NCBI GenBank assembly: GCA_963697695.1
Contig: OY969094.1
Coordinates: 1,674,001-1,738,000, forward strand
DNA: 64,000 bases
Source of the DNA: VRUE01 sp963697695
GTDB lineage: Bacteria > Actinomycetota > Thermoleophilia > Solirubrobacterales > 70-9
Direction: 5' to 3'
The notes under the pieces are model-generated. The model searched no databases, was not told where the DNA came from, and saw only the letters and a list, made by a program, of their open reading frames with translations. Position numbers and translations under genes: made by a program. Positions 47,308 to 55,312 of the stretch are shown piece after piece (within the stretch, counting starts at the first letter, position 1; the number at the start of each line of letters is the position of its first letter).

Positions 47308-48279
47308 CTAGCCTGCGAGTACCCGCTCGGGCAGGTTCTGATCGGCGTGGTAGCTGCTCCGAACCAGCGGTCCCGCGGCGACCGACTCGAACCCCATCTC
47401 ATAGGCGGCGCGCTCCAGCGCCTCGAACTCCTCCGGGTGCCAGTAACGGACGACCGGCAGGTGGTTCTCGGTCGGCCGCAGGTACTGACCGACCGTCAGC
47501 ACCTGGACGCGGTGCTCGCGCAGGATGCCGAACGCCTCGACCATCTCCTCGAAGGACTCGCCGAGGCCGACCATCAGCCCGGACTTGGTAACGACGTCGG
47601 CCCCGCCCATTTCCTTCGCCATCTTCAGCACCCGCGCCGAGCGCAGGAACTTGGAGCCGCGCCGCGCCTGCGGGTAGAGGCGGGGGACGGTCTCGACGTT
47701 GTGGTTGAAGACGTCGGGACGCTCGTGAATCACCTTCGCCAGCGGCATCTCCTGGCCGCGGAAGTCGGGGGTGAGGATCTCCACCTTGCAGCCGGGCGCC
47801 TGCATCCGGATTGAGCGGATCACGCCGACGAAGGCGCTCGCCCCGTAGTCGGGCAGGTCGTCGCGGTCGACCGAGGTGACGACGGCGTGGCGCAGCCCCA
47901 TCCGCTTCACCTGGTTGGCGACGCGCAGCGGCTCCAGCGGGTCGTTCCAGGTCGGCACGCCCGTCTTCACGTTGCAGAAGCCGCAGCGCCGGGTGCAGAC
48001 GTCGCCGAGGATCATGAAGGTCGCCGTGCCGCGCTCCCAGCACTCGCCGACGTTGGGGCAGTTGGCCTCCTCGCAGACGGTATGCAGGTTGTCTTCGCCG
48101 ATCATCGACTTGAGCCGGCGGTAGGTCGGCCCGCCCGGCGCCGGCACCTTCAGCCACGGTGGCTTGCGGGCGCGGCGGAAGGGGACGGTGTCGCCGCTCT
48201 CCGCCGCGGTCCCGCCCGGCTTGGCGCGCGAGCGGGTGACGTGGACGCGCTCGACCGACTCTGTAGCGGGATCGCTCAT
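47308..48279 (-). CDS. lipA: Lipoyl synthase
   Basis: 323 residues, full length. Radical SAM enzyme inserting two sulfurs into octanoyl groups on lipoyl domains. The auxiliary cluster is shown by 'CEEANCPNVGECWERGTATF' and the radical SAM cluster by 'CTRRCGFCNVKTG'. Also 'TSVDRDDLPDYGASAF', 'NHNVETVPRLYPQARRGSKF' and the C-terminal 'RSSYHADQ' whose Ser ligates the auxiliary cluster. Starts 4 nt inside the end of lipB (ATGA), so lipBA is an operon. It supplies lipoate to the E2 encoded at 52962. Confidence 0.97.
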   Translation of the reverse strand: MSDPATESVERVHVTRSRAKPGGTAAESGDTVPFRRARKPPWLKVPAPGGPTYRRLKSMIGEDNLHTVCEEANCPNVGECWERGTATFMILGDVCTRRCGFCNVKTGVPTWNDPLEPLRVANQVKRMGLRHAVVTSVDRDDLPDYGASAFVGVIRSIRMQAPGCKVEILTPDFRGQEMPLAKVIHERPDVFNHNVETVPRLYPQARRGSKFLRSARVLKMAKEMGGADVVTKSGLMVGLGESFEEMVEAFGILREHRVQVLTVGQYLRPTENHLPVVRYWHPEEFEALERAAYEMGFESVAAGPLVRSSYHADQNLPERVLAG

Positions 48280-49052
48280 GCGGTTCCGAGCCTAGCGAGG
48301 TCGAGACCCAGAGCCTCGGGCTGGGCGTCGGCTGGGACGCGGTCGTAGATCTCCGCGTAGCGCCCGGCGACCGTGCCGGCGAAGGCATCGAGGTCCTGCT
48401 CGGCTCCCAGCTCGCGGGCGAGTGAGGTCACCCCGCAGCTCTCGATGCCGCAGGGGACGATCCACTCGAAGGGCTGTAGGTCGTTGTTGACGTTGATCGC
48501 CAGCCCGTGGGTTGTGACGCCGCGGCTGACGTGGAGCCCGATCGAGCCGATCTTGCGCGCCTCTTCCGCCGATGGGCCGATTTCACTCGATATAGGCGTG
48601 TTTTCGGCCCGTCGGCGGGCTGTTCCAGGCGGCTCGCCCTCGGTCCAGACGCCGGTGAGGCCCTCGATCGTCCCCGCCTTCACGCCGTGCTCGGCGAGCG
48701 AGGAGATCGCCACCTGCTCCAGCTGCCGCACGTACTCGTGGACGTCGTCGCCGTACGGTCTCAGCGAGACGATCGGATAGACGACCAGCTGTCCCGGCCC
48801 GTGGTAGGTGACCCGGCCGCCGCGATCGGTGTCGCAGACCTCGATCCCCTGCATCTCGTACCACTCGACGCCCATCGGCAGCTCATCTGCCGTGGAGCGG
48901 CGGCCACGCGTGTAGACGGGGGGGTGCTCGAGCAGCAGCAGAACGTCGGGGGTCGACCCCTCCTGCCGTGCCGCCTCGAGCCTGCGCTGGGCGGTCCGCG
49001 CCTCCTCATAGGGGACCAGGCCGCAACGGACAACGAGGATTTCGTCGCTCAC
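48276..49052 (-). CDS. lipB: Octanoyl-[ACP]:protein N-octanoyltransferase
   Basis: 258 residues from GTG 49052. Transfers octanoate from ACP to lipoyl domains for LipA. Motifs: 'LLLLEHPPVYTRGRR', 'GGRVTYHGPGQLVVYPIVSL', the catalytic Lys in 'RKIGSIGLHVSRGVTTHGLA' and the catalytic Cys in 'VPCGIESCGVTSLAREL'. Between 'GVWTEG' and the Lys there is an extra segment of roughly 20 residues ('ARRRAENTPISSEIG') not in the common enzyme, with locally AT-rich codons. Operon with lipA. Confidence 0.96.
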   Translation of the reverse strand: MSDEILVVRCGLVPYEEARTAQRRLEAARQEGSTPDVLLLLEHPPVYTRGRRSTADELPMGVEWYEMQGIEVCDTDRGGRVTYHGPGQLVVYPIVSLRPYGDDVHEYVRQLEQVAISSLAEHGVKAGTIEGLTGVWTEGEPPGTARRRAENTPISSEIGPSAEEARKIGSIGLHVSRGVTTHGLAINVNNDLQPFEWIVPCGIESCGVTSLARELGAEQDLDAFAGTVAGRYAEIYDRVPADAQPEALGLDLARLGTA

Positions 49053-49054
49053 CC

Positions 49055-49083
49055 TTGAAATCGTTGCACGGCGTCCCTTTATC
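49055..49083 (+). promoter_or_regulatory. Promoter for the 49100 gene
   Basis: TTGAAA (49055-49060) and TTTATC (49078-49083) are spaced by 17 nt in the 47-bp gap between lipB and the divergent membrane-protein gene. The predicted start near 49090 would leave a very short leader before ATG 49100. Confidence 0.5.
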
Positions 49084-49099
49084 CTTGACGCCGTCTCCC

Positions 49100-50710
49100 A
49101 TGGTCCAGTCGAAGGCCCTAAGACCCGACTGGCTTCCGGCCGTTGCGCTCAGCTCTGCGCTTGCCGCCGCGATGCTGGCATGGAACCCGCAAGTGGGAGA
49201 CCTCGCCGCGCAGGTCTTCCGCACCGAGCTCTTCCAGCGCGGCGGCCTCTCGATCTGGAACGGCAGCTGGTACGGAGGCCACTACACGCTCACCTACAGC
49301 TTCCTCTTCCCGCCGCTTGCCTCGCTGCTGGGGCCCCAGCTGGTGGGAATGGTCTCGGTCGTCTCCTCCTCCTACTTCTTCGACCGCCTCGTCCGCGACC
49401 GCTGGGGCGAGCAGGCGCGCTGGGCGACGCTTTGGTTCGCCGCAGGGGTGGTCACCCTGCTCGCCGACGGACAGCTGACCTTCGCCCTGGGCGTCGCCTT
49501 CGGGCTCGCCTCGCTGCGCTTCCTCCAGGTCGGCCGCTCGGCGCTGGCACTTTCCGCGGCCGCCGCCTGCGCCCTCTCCAGTCCTGTCGCCGCCGTCTTC
49601 CTCGCGGGCGTCGTCTGCATCGGTGCGCTCGAGCGGGGCCGCCCCCTCAGCCGGGTCGCACTCTGGATCGCCGGGGTCTCGCTCGGCCTCATCCTCGTGC
49701 CCAACCTCGCCTTCCCCGAACCCGGCCAGTTCCCCTTCGCCTTCTCGTCCTTCGTCGCCATCCCGCTCTGGTGCGGGTCGGCGCTCTACGTGACCCGGGA
49801 GCTGGGGGAGGAGGAGCGGCAGCTGCGCTGGACGATCGCCGCCTACCTGCTCGTCTCGATCGCCATCTGGCTCGTCCCCAACCCGATGGGAGGCAACGCC
49901 GTCCGACTCGGCGCCCTCTTCGGCGGTCCCGTGCTGGCTGCAGTGGTGCTGGCGCGCCAGCCGCGGGTCTCACCCTGGTTCCTGGCGCTGTTCCTGGCCG
50001 GCGGTCTCTACTGGCAGGTGACCGCCAGCGTCAGCCAGATCGCCCGTACCGTCGGTGACCCGGCCACCTCGCGCGCCTACTTCCAGCCGGCTGCGGAGTG
50101 GCTGCGGGGGCACGGGGGCACAAGCGTGCGGGTCGAGGTGCCGCCCACCGCCAACCACTGGGAGTCGGCCTACCTCGCCTCGCAGTTCGACTTGGCCCGG
50201 GGCTGGCTGCGCCAGCTCGACACCACCCGTGAGGACATCTTCTACGACGAGAGTCGGCTGACCGAGGCGACCTACGGCCACTGGCTGCGCAACAACGCGA
50301 TCTCCTACGTGGCACTGCCCGATGCAGAGCTCGACTATTCCTCGGTCGCCGAGCGGCGCCTGATCCTCAGCGATCCGTCCTATCTCGATCTGCGCTGGGC
50401 CTCTCCCCACTGGCGGATATACGCCGTGCGCGGCGCCGAGCCCTTGGTCGAGCCGATCGGCGCCGCGACCGCGGAGACGCTCTGGGTCGGCCGGCAGGGC
50501 TTCGCCCTCGACGTCAGCCGCCCGGGGGACTTCCTGGTCCGGGTCAACTTCACCCCCTACTGGTCGCTCGCTCGCGGCGAGGGCTGCCTGCTGCGCCGCG
50601 GCGACTGGACCGTAGCCCGCGCCTCCCAGCCCGGTGTACTGCGAGTCGCGGCCGACTTCTCTCTAGATCGCGCCTGGAACGCGATGACCGGCGCCCGCAA
50701 GACCTGCTGA
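49100..50710 (+). CDS. Large polytopic membrane protein of unknown function
   Basis: 536 residues from ATG 49100. About ten TM helices in the first 330 residues, then an extracytoplasmic domain (about 335-536: 'AEWLRGHGGTSVRVEVPPTA', 'RQLDTTREDIFYDESRLTEA', 'YVALPDAELDYSSVAERRL'). This topology resembles GT-C-like or 6-pyruvoyl-tetrahydropterin-synthase-related membrane proteins of actinobacteria, but a catalytic Asp motif in the first loop is not clear. Divergent from lipB. Confidence 0.78.
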   Translation: MVQSKALRPDWLPAVALSSALAAAMLAWNPQVGDLAAQVFRTELFQRGGLSIWNGSWYGGHYTLTYSFLFPPLASLLGPQLVGMVSVVSSSYFFDRLVRDRWGEQARWATLWFAAGVVTLLADGQLTFALGVAFGLASLRFLQVGRSALALSAAAACALSSPVAAVFLAGVVCIGALERGRPLSRVALWIAGVSLGLILVPNLAFPEPGQFPFAFSSFVAIPLWCGSALYVTRELGEEERQLRWTIAAYLLVSIAIWLVPNPMGGNAVRLGALFGGPVLAAVVLARQPRVSPWFLALFLAGGLYWQVTASVSQIARTVGDPATSRAYFQPAAEWLRGHGGTSVRVEVPPTANHWESAYLASQFDLARGWLRQLDTTREDIFYDESRLTEATYGHWLRNNAISYVALPDAELDYSSVAERRLILSDPSYLDLRWASPHWRIYAVRGAEPLVEPIGAATAETLWVGRQGFALDVSRPGDFLVRVNFTPYWSLARGEGCLLRRGDWTVARASQPGVLRVAADFSLDRAWNAMTGARKTC

Positions 50711-50721
50711 GGCACGTGCCG

Positions 50722-51474
50722 TCAGTTCGCGCCGCGATTTGGGTCCAAGTAGAGGATGGTGCAGGCGGTCCCGGAGTCTCCGCCTCCCTTCGCGAGTTCC
50801 CTGCACGATTGATTCGTCGGGCTGGTGTATGCCTTGATCACGAGGTTGGTGAAGGTCCCGCCGGTGGGAATCGACATCTCGATCTGTTGGTCGACGTTGC
50901 CGTCGGAGTCCGGACCGACATAGGTCCGCTCGAGAGGGAGGGTTCCGTCTTTCAGGAACGGTTTCACCGCGTCAACGGTCAGTTTGGGGTGGACGGTGGC
51001 GAGGTCGACCTTGAGTGCCAGCCGGTGGTCGGTCTTCAGGTTGGACGCGGTGACGTGAGCCGTGAGCGTTGACTGGTCGTCGTTGAGCGTGGCCTCGATC
51101 GTCGGCCGCGGCTCGTCGCCGGCGTTGTTGAAGACGAGTCCGAGGGCGATGACGAATCCCACCACCGTGGTGAGGGCGGCGCCGAAGAAGAGGACCCTCT
51201 CCCACCGCTTGCCTTTCGGACTCTCGCCCTCACCCGAGAGGAAGCTGGCGACCGTGAGCATCGCGCCCGCGAACAGGACCAGGGCGATCGCCAGCCACAG
51301 CCAGTAGGGCTCGTCGCGCTGGATCCGCCCGATCGACCCGGTCGCCCTGAACAGGCCGAGGGTTGCAGCGAGCGGCGCCACCAAGGCGAACACCCCGGCT
51401 AGGTCGAGCCGGTTGGCGGCCGGCTTCACCGCTGCCCTGACGAGTTGCGCCGTCCTCGACTCCCGTTCCGTCAC
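50722..51474 (-). CDS. Membrane protein with extracytoplasmic beta domain
   Basis: 250 residues from GTG 51474. Three TM helices ('LAGVFALVAPLAATLGLFRA', 'WLWLAIALVLFAGAMLTVAS', 'FFGAALTTVVGFVIALGLVF') and a C-terminal beta domain with two Cys ('SPTNQSCRELAKGGGD', 'SGTACTILYLDP'). It follows the tyrosinase pair after 23 bp on the same strand and may belong to that operon. No known family. Confidence 0.7.
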   Translation of the reverse strand: MTERESRTAQLVRAAVKPAANRLDLAGVFALVAPLAATLGLFRATGSIGRIQRDEPYWLWLAIALVLFAGAMLTVASFLSGEGESPKGKRWERVLFFGAALTTVVGFVIALGLVFNNAGDEPRPTIEATLNDDQSTLTAHVTASNLKTDHRLALKVDLATVHPKLTVDAVKPFLKDGTLPLERTYVGPDSDGNVDQQIEMSIPTGGTFTNLVIKAYTSPTNQSCRELAKGGGDSGTACTILYLDPNRGAN

Positions 51475-51497
51475 CAGCGCCGTCCTACGGGCGAAGC

Positions 51498-51938
51498 TCA
51501 GGCATAGGTCGCGAGCCTCACCCGCTCGAAGTCGAGGACGTCATTGGAGGCGCGTCCCGCCGTGTGTGCGGTCACCGTCACCTTCGCCTCGGAGACCTCT
51601 CGCTCGAGGAGACCCTTGACCGCGTCCGTGACGGTGAGGATCCGCAGCGCCGGCTCCAGCTGGTGCGCAGGGCGCAGGTCGAACGGGTCGGGGTTCGAGG
51701 GAATGTCGCAATGGCCGACGTCGCCGAAGCAGCCGCCGTGGCCGAGGATGAAGAAGGTGCCGACGTAGGCGCGGTGGCTCGAGTCGGTGCTGTGTCCCAC
51801 ACCTCGCGTATCCATGAAGACCCGCGCTTCAAAGGAAGCGCCGGAGTGGTCGAGTCCGTAGAAGAGCAGGTCCGCTCGCTCGAACGGCCGGTCGGCCGGT
51901 GGCAGCTCGATCGGTGTGCTGGTAAACCGGTCGACCAT
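51498..51938 (-). CDS. Detached C-terminal domain of plant-type polyphenol oxidase/tyrosinase
   Basis: 146 residues, ATG 51938 overlapping the tyrosinase stop by 1 nt (TGATG), AAAGGGA upstream. One beta domain: 'RADLLFYGLDHSGASFEARV', 'AYVGTFFILGHGGCFGDVGH', 'VTDAVKGLLEREVSEAKVTV'. This resembles the KFDV/C-terminal beta-sandwich that caps the active site in plant and fungal phenol oxidases. As a separate subunit it could act as a caddie, copper-loading or shielding partner. Assignment by pattern only. Confidence 0.65.
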   Translation of the reverse strand: MVDRFTSTPIELPPADRPFERADLLFYGLDHSGASFEARVFMDTRGVGHSTDSSHRAYVGTFFILGHGGCFGDVGHCDIPSNPDPFDLRPAHQLEPALRILTVTDAVKGLLEREVSEAKVTVTAHTAGRASNDVLDFERVRLATYA

Positions 51939-52726
51939 CAGCGGGTCCCTTTCGCCGCTGTCGTGGTGGCGGCGTAGTCGTAGCCGAGCTGCGACACCTG
52001 GAGGGTGTCGCGCACCGTCATCGGGAACGGAGCCAGGGCGCGGTCGAGCAACGAGGCTGGCGGGCCGGCTCCTGGATGACGCAGCTGCCAGAGGTACCAG
52101 ATGCGGTCGATCATGCAGTGGTGCGCCCAGAAGAGCGGATCGTAGGCAGAGGTGGCGATTTCGCCCATCGTGCCGCCGGTCCAGACGTGGATTCCGTCAT
52201 GGAGGCTCTCCAGCTGGGTCTGGAAGGTGAAGAAGTCACGGTTGGCAAGCACCGCCTCGACTTCGGCGGCGGAGGGAAGTTCGCTGGGCTGACCGGGTTC
52301 GCGGCTGGTGCGGGTTTGACCGGCTTTGGGTCGCCCAGACGGTTGGATCGGCGAGTCGAAGAGCGGGTTTTTCCGCCCGTCCACGCGGCGCCTCGAGTAT
52401 GGCCCGGGCACACCCTCGGAGTGGTTGGTCCAGTCCCACCAAGGGAGGGTCACACCAGGCACCCTGTCCTGCAGCGCCTTCTCGAAGAGGTACAGATATG
52501 CCCTGTGCCAGGGCAGGAAGAGCTCGCGGTGGTGCACACATGAGATCGGCAAGGGCAGCCCGTGGATTCCCGCCCAGTACTGGTACCCGCGGTTGTCGCC
52601 GATCGCCTGCGCCTCTGTGATTGCTTTTCGCAGGTCGGCCTGCTGTCCCGCCGTAAGTCGCCGGGCGCTGCGGCGATGACGCAGGGCTTTCGGCGCAAGC
52701 GTCGGAGAGGGGGTCGCCGAACTCAT
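51938..52726 (-). CDS. Tyrosinase family copper oxidase
   Basis: 262 residues, GAAGGGA before ATG 52726. Type-3 copper centre: CuA His55 ('YWAGIHGLPLP'), His66 and His74 ('HHRELFLPWHRAYLYLFEKA'); CuB His176 and His180 ('LHDGIHVWTGG') and His202 ('DPLFWAHHCMIDRIWYLWQL'). Oxidises phenols or catechols to quinones. No signal peptide seen; export, if any, would need the partner. Shorter than fused phenol oxidases because the C-terminal domain is encoded separately downstream. Confidence 0.93.
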   Translation of the reverse strand: MSSATPSPTLAPKALRHRRSARRLTAGQQADLRKAITEAQAIGDNRGYQYWAGIHGLPLPISCVHHRELFLPWHRAYLYLFEKALQDRVPGVTLPWWDWTNHSEGVPGPYSRRRVDGRKNPLFDSPIQPSGRPKAGQTRTSREPGQPSELPSAAEVEAVLANRDFFTFQTQLESLHDGIHVWTGGTMGEIATSAYDPLFWAHHCMIDRIWYLWQLRHPGAGPPASLLDRALAPFPMTVRDTLQVSQLGYDYAATTTAAKGTR

Positions 52727-52961
52727 CGTCGTCCCTTCGGGATCCCCGTGCGGTCCGGTTTCCGCCCCCTTTTCCTGGCCACCCGCCGGCGCAGCCTCAC
52801 CCCAGCCAAGCCGCTTCCGGCCATTGCAACAGGCGCCAGACTCAGCGCTGTCTCCTCGAGCGGGATTCCAATGAGGTGCGCCAACATCGCGCGCACACTC
52901 TCAGATCAAGAGTGAGTACACAAGTCTTTCTGAGAAATAACTTCTTTTGGATTGATTGCGG
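52727..52961. other. Intergenic region upstream of tyrosinase, with an inverted repeat
   Basis: No gene in 235 bp between E2 and tyrosinase. CACTCT-CAGATCA-AGAGTG (52896-52914) is a perfect 6-bp-arm repeat and a candidate operator, in an AT-richer patch (52890-52955). No clear promoter pair was identified. Confidence 0.4.
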
Positions 52962-54323
52962 TCAGAGAGCCAGGGCGAGCGGCTCTTCGAGCAGGCCGCG
53001 GATGCGGGCGAGGAACTCGGCGGCGGGAGCGCCGTAGAGGATGCGGTGGTCGCAGGCGAGGTTGACGCGCATCAGGTGGGCAGTGGTCAGCTCGCCGTCG
53101 CGGACCACGGGCTGCTCCTTGATCGCGCCGACGGCGAGGATCGCCGCCTGCGGTGGGTTGATCACCGCGGCGAAGCTGTCGATCCCGAACATCCCCAGGT
53201 TGGAGACGGTGAAGGTGGCGCCGGAGAGCTCCGGCGGGGTGATCTGCCCGTTCCGCACTTTCTGCGCCAGCTGCCGCGACTCGGAAGCGATCTGTCGTAG
53301 CCCCTTCCGGTCGGCGTCGAAGACCGTCGGCACGACAAGCGCGTCCTGGCCGGCGACCGCCACCCCCACGTTGACCCGCGAGTAGATCTCGAACCTCCCG
53401 TCCCGGTATGCCCCGTTGGCCCGCGGGTGCTCCCGCAGCGCCAGTGCACAGGCCTTGACCACCATGTCGTTGAACGACGGCACAACATCGTCCTCACCCG
53501 CCCCGGCCTTGATCTGCCCCCGCGCCTCGACCAAGCGGCTCACGTCGATCTCCGCCTCCAAATAAAAGTGCGGCGCCGTCGCCTTCGACTCGGCCATCCT
53601 GCGAGCGATGGTGGCCTGGAGCTTCGAAAGGTCCTCGTAAGACACAGCGCCCTTGGCCGTTTCGGGACTGACCGCTGCGGCCGCGGGTCCTGTCGCGACC
53701 TCGGGGGGGCCTGCGGGCGGGGACGGGGTCTCCGTTCCCCCCGAGCCCGCACCCGCGGAAGCAGCCGCCTTCTCGACGTCTGCCTTGACGATCCGTCCTC
53801 CCGGTCCGGACCCTTGAAGCTGAGACAGCTCGACTCCGCGTTCCTTGGCGATCCGTCGAGCGATTGGCGACGCCTTCGGACGGCCGTCCTCGCCGGAGGG
53901 TGGCTGCTCGGCTGGTGCAGCAGCCTCCGCGGTTGGAGCTCCGGAGGGTGACTGGTCCGCCTCTTCCGCGGGTGGCGTGGGTGATGGGGGGGTCGAGGAC
54001 GACCCCGCCCGCAGCGCCCCCCCATCACCCTCGACAGGACCCGCGGTCGTGGCGTCGGTCCTTTCGCCGTCAGATGCTGCGGCCGACTCTTCCCCATCAA
54101 CCCGGGCAATCGGACTGCCAATCGGCAACGTCTCGCCCTCCTCGGCCAAGATCTCGGTCAGCGTCCCGGCAACGTCGGACTCGTAGGCCATGTTCGCCTT
54201 ATCGGTCTCGATCTCCACGATCTCATCGCCCACGGCGACCTCGTCACCGACCTTCTTCAGCCACTGCAGGATCGTCCCCTCCTCCATCGAGTCCGAGAGC
54301 CGCGGCATCACCACGTCGGCCAT
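52962..54323 (-). CDS. pdhC: 2-oxoacid (pyruvate) dehydrogenase E2, dihydrolipoamide acyltransferase
   Basis: 453 residues. One lipoyl domain (1-80) with lipoylated K42 in 'EIETDKANMAYES', a long Pro/Ala/Glu linker, an E1/E3-binding domain (about 148-183: 'SPIARRIAKERGVELSQLQG') and a catalytic domain. The active His lies in 'CDHRILYGAPAAEFLAR', where the usual Asp after it is Tyr, as in some E2 subfamilies. Transfers acyl groups from lipoyl to CoA. Last gene of the operon, one-base overlap with the E1 beta gene. Confidence 0.94.
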   Translation of the reverse strand: MADVVMPRLSDSMEEGTILQWLKKVGDEVAVGDEIVEIETDKANMAYESDVAGTLTEILAEEGETLPIGSPIARVDGEESAAASDGERTDATTAGPVEGDGGALRAGSSSTPPSPTPPAEEADQSPSGAPTAEAAAPAEQPPSGEDGRPKASPIARRIAKERGVELSQLQGSGPGGRIVKADVEKAAASAGAGSGGTETPSPPAGPPEVATGPAAAAVSPETAKGAVSYEDLSKLQATIARRMAESKATAPHFYLEAEIDVSRLVEARGQIKAGAGEDDVVPSFNDMVVKACALALREHPRANGAYRDGRFEIYSRVNVGVAVAGQDALVVPTVFDADRKGLRQIASESRQLAQKVRNGQITPPELSGATFTVSNLGMFGIDSFAAVINPPQAAILAVGAIKEQPVVRDGELTTAHLMRVNLACDHRILYGAPAAEFLARIRGLLEEPLALAL

Positions 54324-55312
54324 CAGATCGATCCCGCCAGGGTGGCGAGTGCCGCCTTCACGACGTGCTCTTCGTGCGGGATCGCTGCCTGCTCGAGTCG
54401 CTTCGAATAGGGCATGTGAACGTCGGCACCTGTCACTCGCTGCACCGGTGCATCGAGGTGATCGAAGGCCTGCTCGGTGATCAGCGTCGCCAGGTTGGCG
54501 CCGACCCCTCCGTGTGGCCAGCCCTCCTCGACGATCACGGCGCGGTTGGTCTTGCGCACCGACTCGAGGATCGTGTCGAGGTCAAGTGGGCGCAGGGTGC
54601 GCGGGTCGATCACCTCGGCCTCGATCCCGTGCTCATGTGAGAGCACCCGCGCTGCGTCTTCGGCGACGTGGGCCATCTTGAGGATGCCGACGATAGTCAC
54701 GTCGCCGCCCTCGCGCCGCACCGCCGCCTCGCCGAAGCGCAGCACCTCCTCGCCATCGTCGGCAACCTCGCCGCGACGGCCATAGAGGTTCTCGTGCTCG
54801 ATGAAGATCACCGGGTTGTCGTCACGGATGGCCGTCTTCAGCAGCGCCTTGCCATCGGCGGCCGTGGAGGGGCAGGCGACGAGCAGGCCGGGCACCTGGA
54901 GGAAGAGCGCCTCGAAGCTGTGCGAGTGGGTGGGCCCGAGCTGGTGGCCGCCGCCGCCCGGCATCCGGATCACCATCGGCACCCTGGCCTCGCCGTTGAA
55001 CATGTAGGGGATCGCGGCGGCGTGGTTGACGATCTGGTCCAGCGCCAGCAGCGAGAAGTTGACCGTCATCAGCTCGACGATCGGCCGCAGCCCCCCCATC
55101 GCCGCGCCGACTCCGGCACCGACGATCGTGTTCTCGGAGATCGGCGTGTCGCGCACCCGCCGCTCCCCGAACTCGTCGAGCAGGCCTTCGGTCACCTTGA
55201 ACGCACCCTGGAAGACCCCGACGTCCTCGCCCATCACGAAGACCGCCTCGTCGCGGCGCATCTCCTCGGCCATCGCATCGCGCAGCGCCTCCCGCATCCG
55301 CAGCGTCGCCAT
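54323..55312 (-). CDS. pdhB: 2-oxoacid (pyruvate) dehydrogenase E1 subunit beta
   Basis: 329 residues, usual length. Starts 'MATLRMREALRDAMAEEMRR', with 'FVMGEDVGVFQGAFKVTEGL', 'DTPISENTIVGAGVGAAMGG', 'PGGGGHQLGPTHSHSFEALF', 'VIFIEHENLYGRRGEV' and 'EVIDPRTLRPLDLDTILESV'. With E1 alpha it makes the TPP-dependent decarboxylase. One-base overlaps (TGATG) with genes on both sides show tight coupling. Confidence 0.96.
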   Translation of the reverse strand: MATLRMREALRDAMAEEMRRDEAVFVMGEDVGVFQGAFKVTEGLLDEFGERRVRDTPISENTIVGAGVGAAMGGLRPIVELMTVNFSLLALDQIVNHAAAIPYMFNGEARVPMVIRMPGGGGHQLGPTHSHSFEALFLQVPGLLVACPSTAADGKALLKTAIRDDNPVIFIEHENLYGRRGEVADDGEEVLRFGEAAVRREGGDVTIVGILKMAHVAEDAARVLSHEHGIEAEVIDPRTLRPLDLDTILESVRKTNRAVIVEEGWPHGGVGANLATLITEQAFDHLDAPVQRVTGADVHMPYSKRLEQAAIPHEEHVVKAALATLAGSI

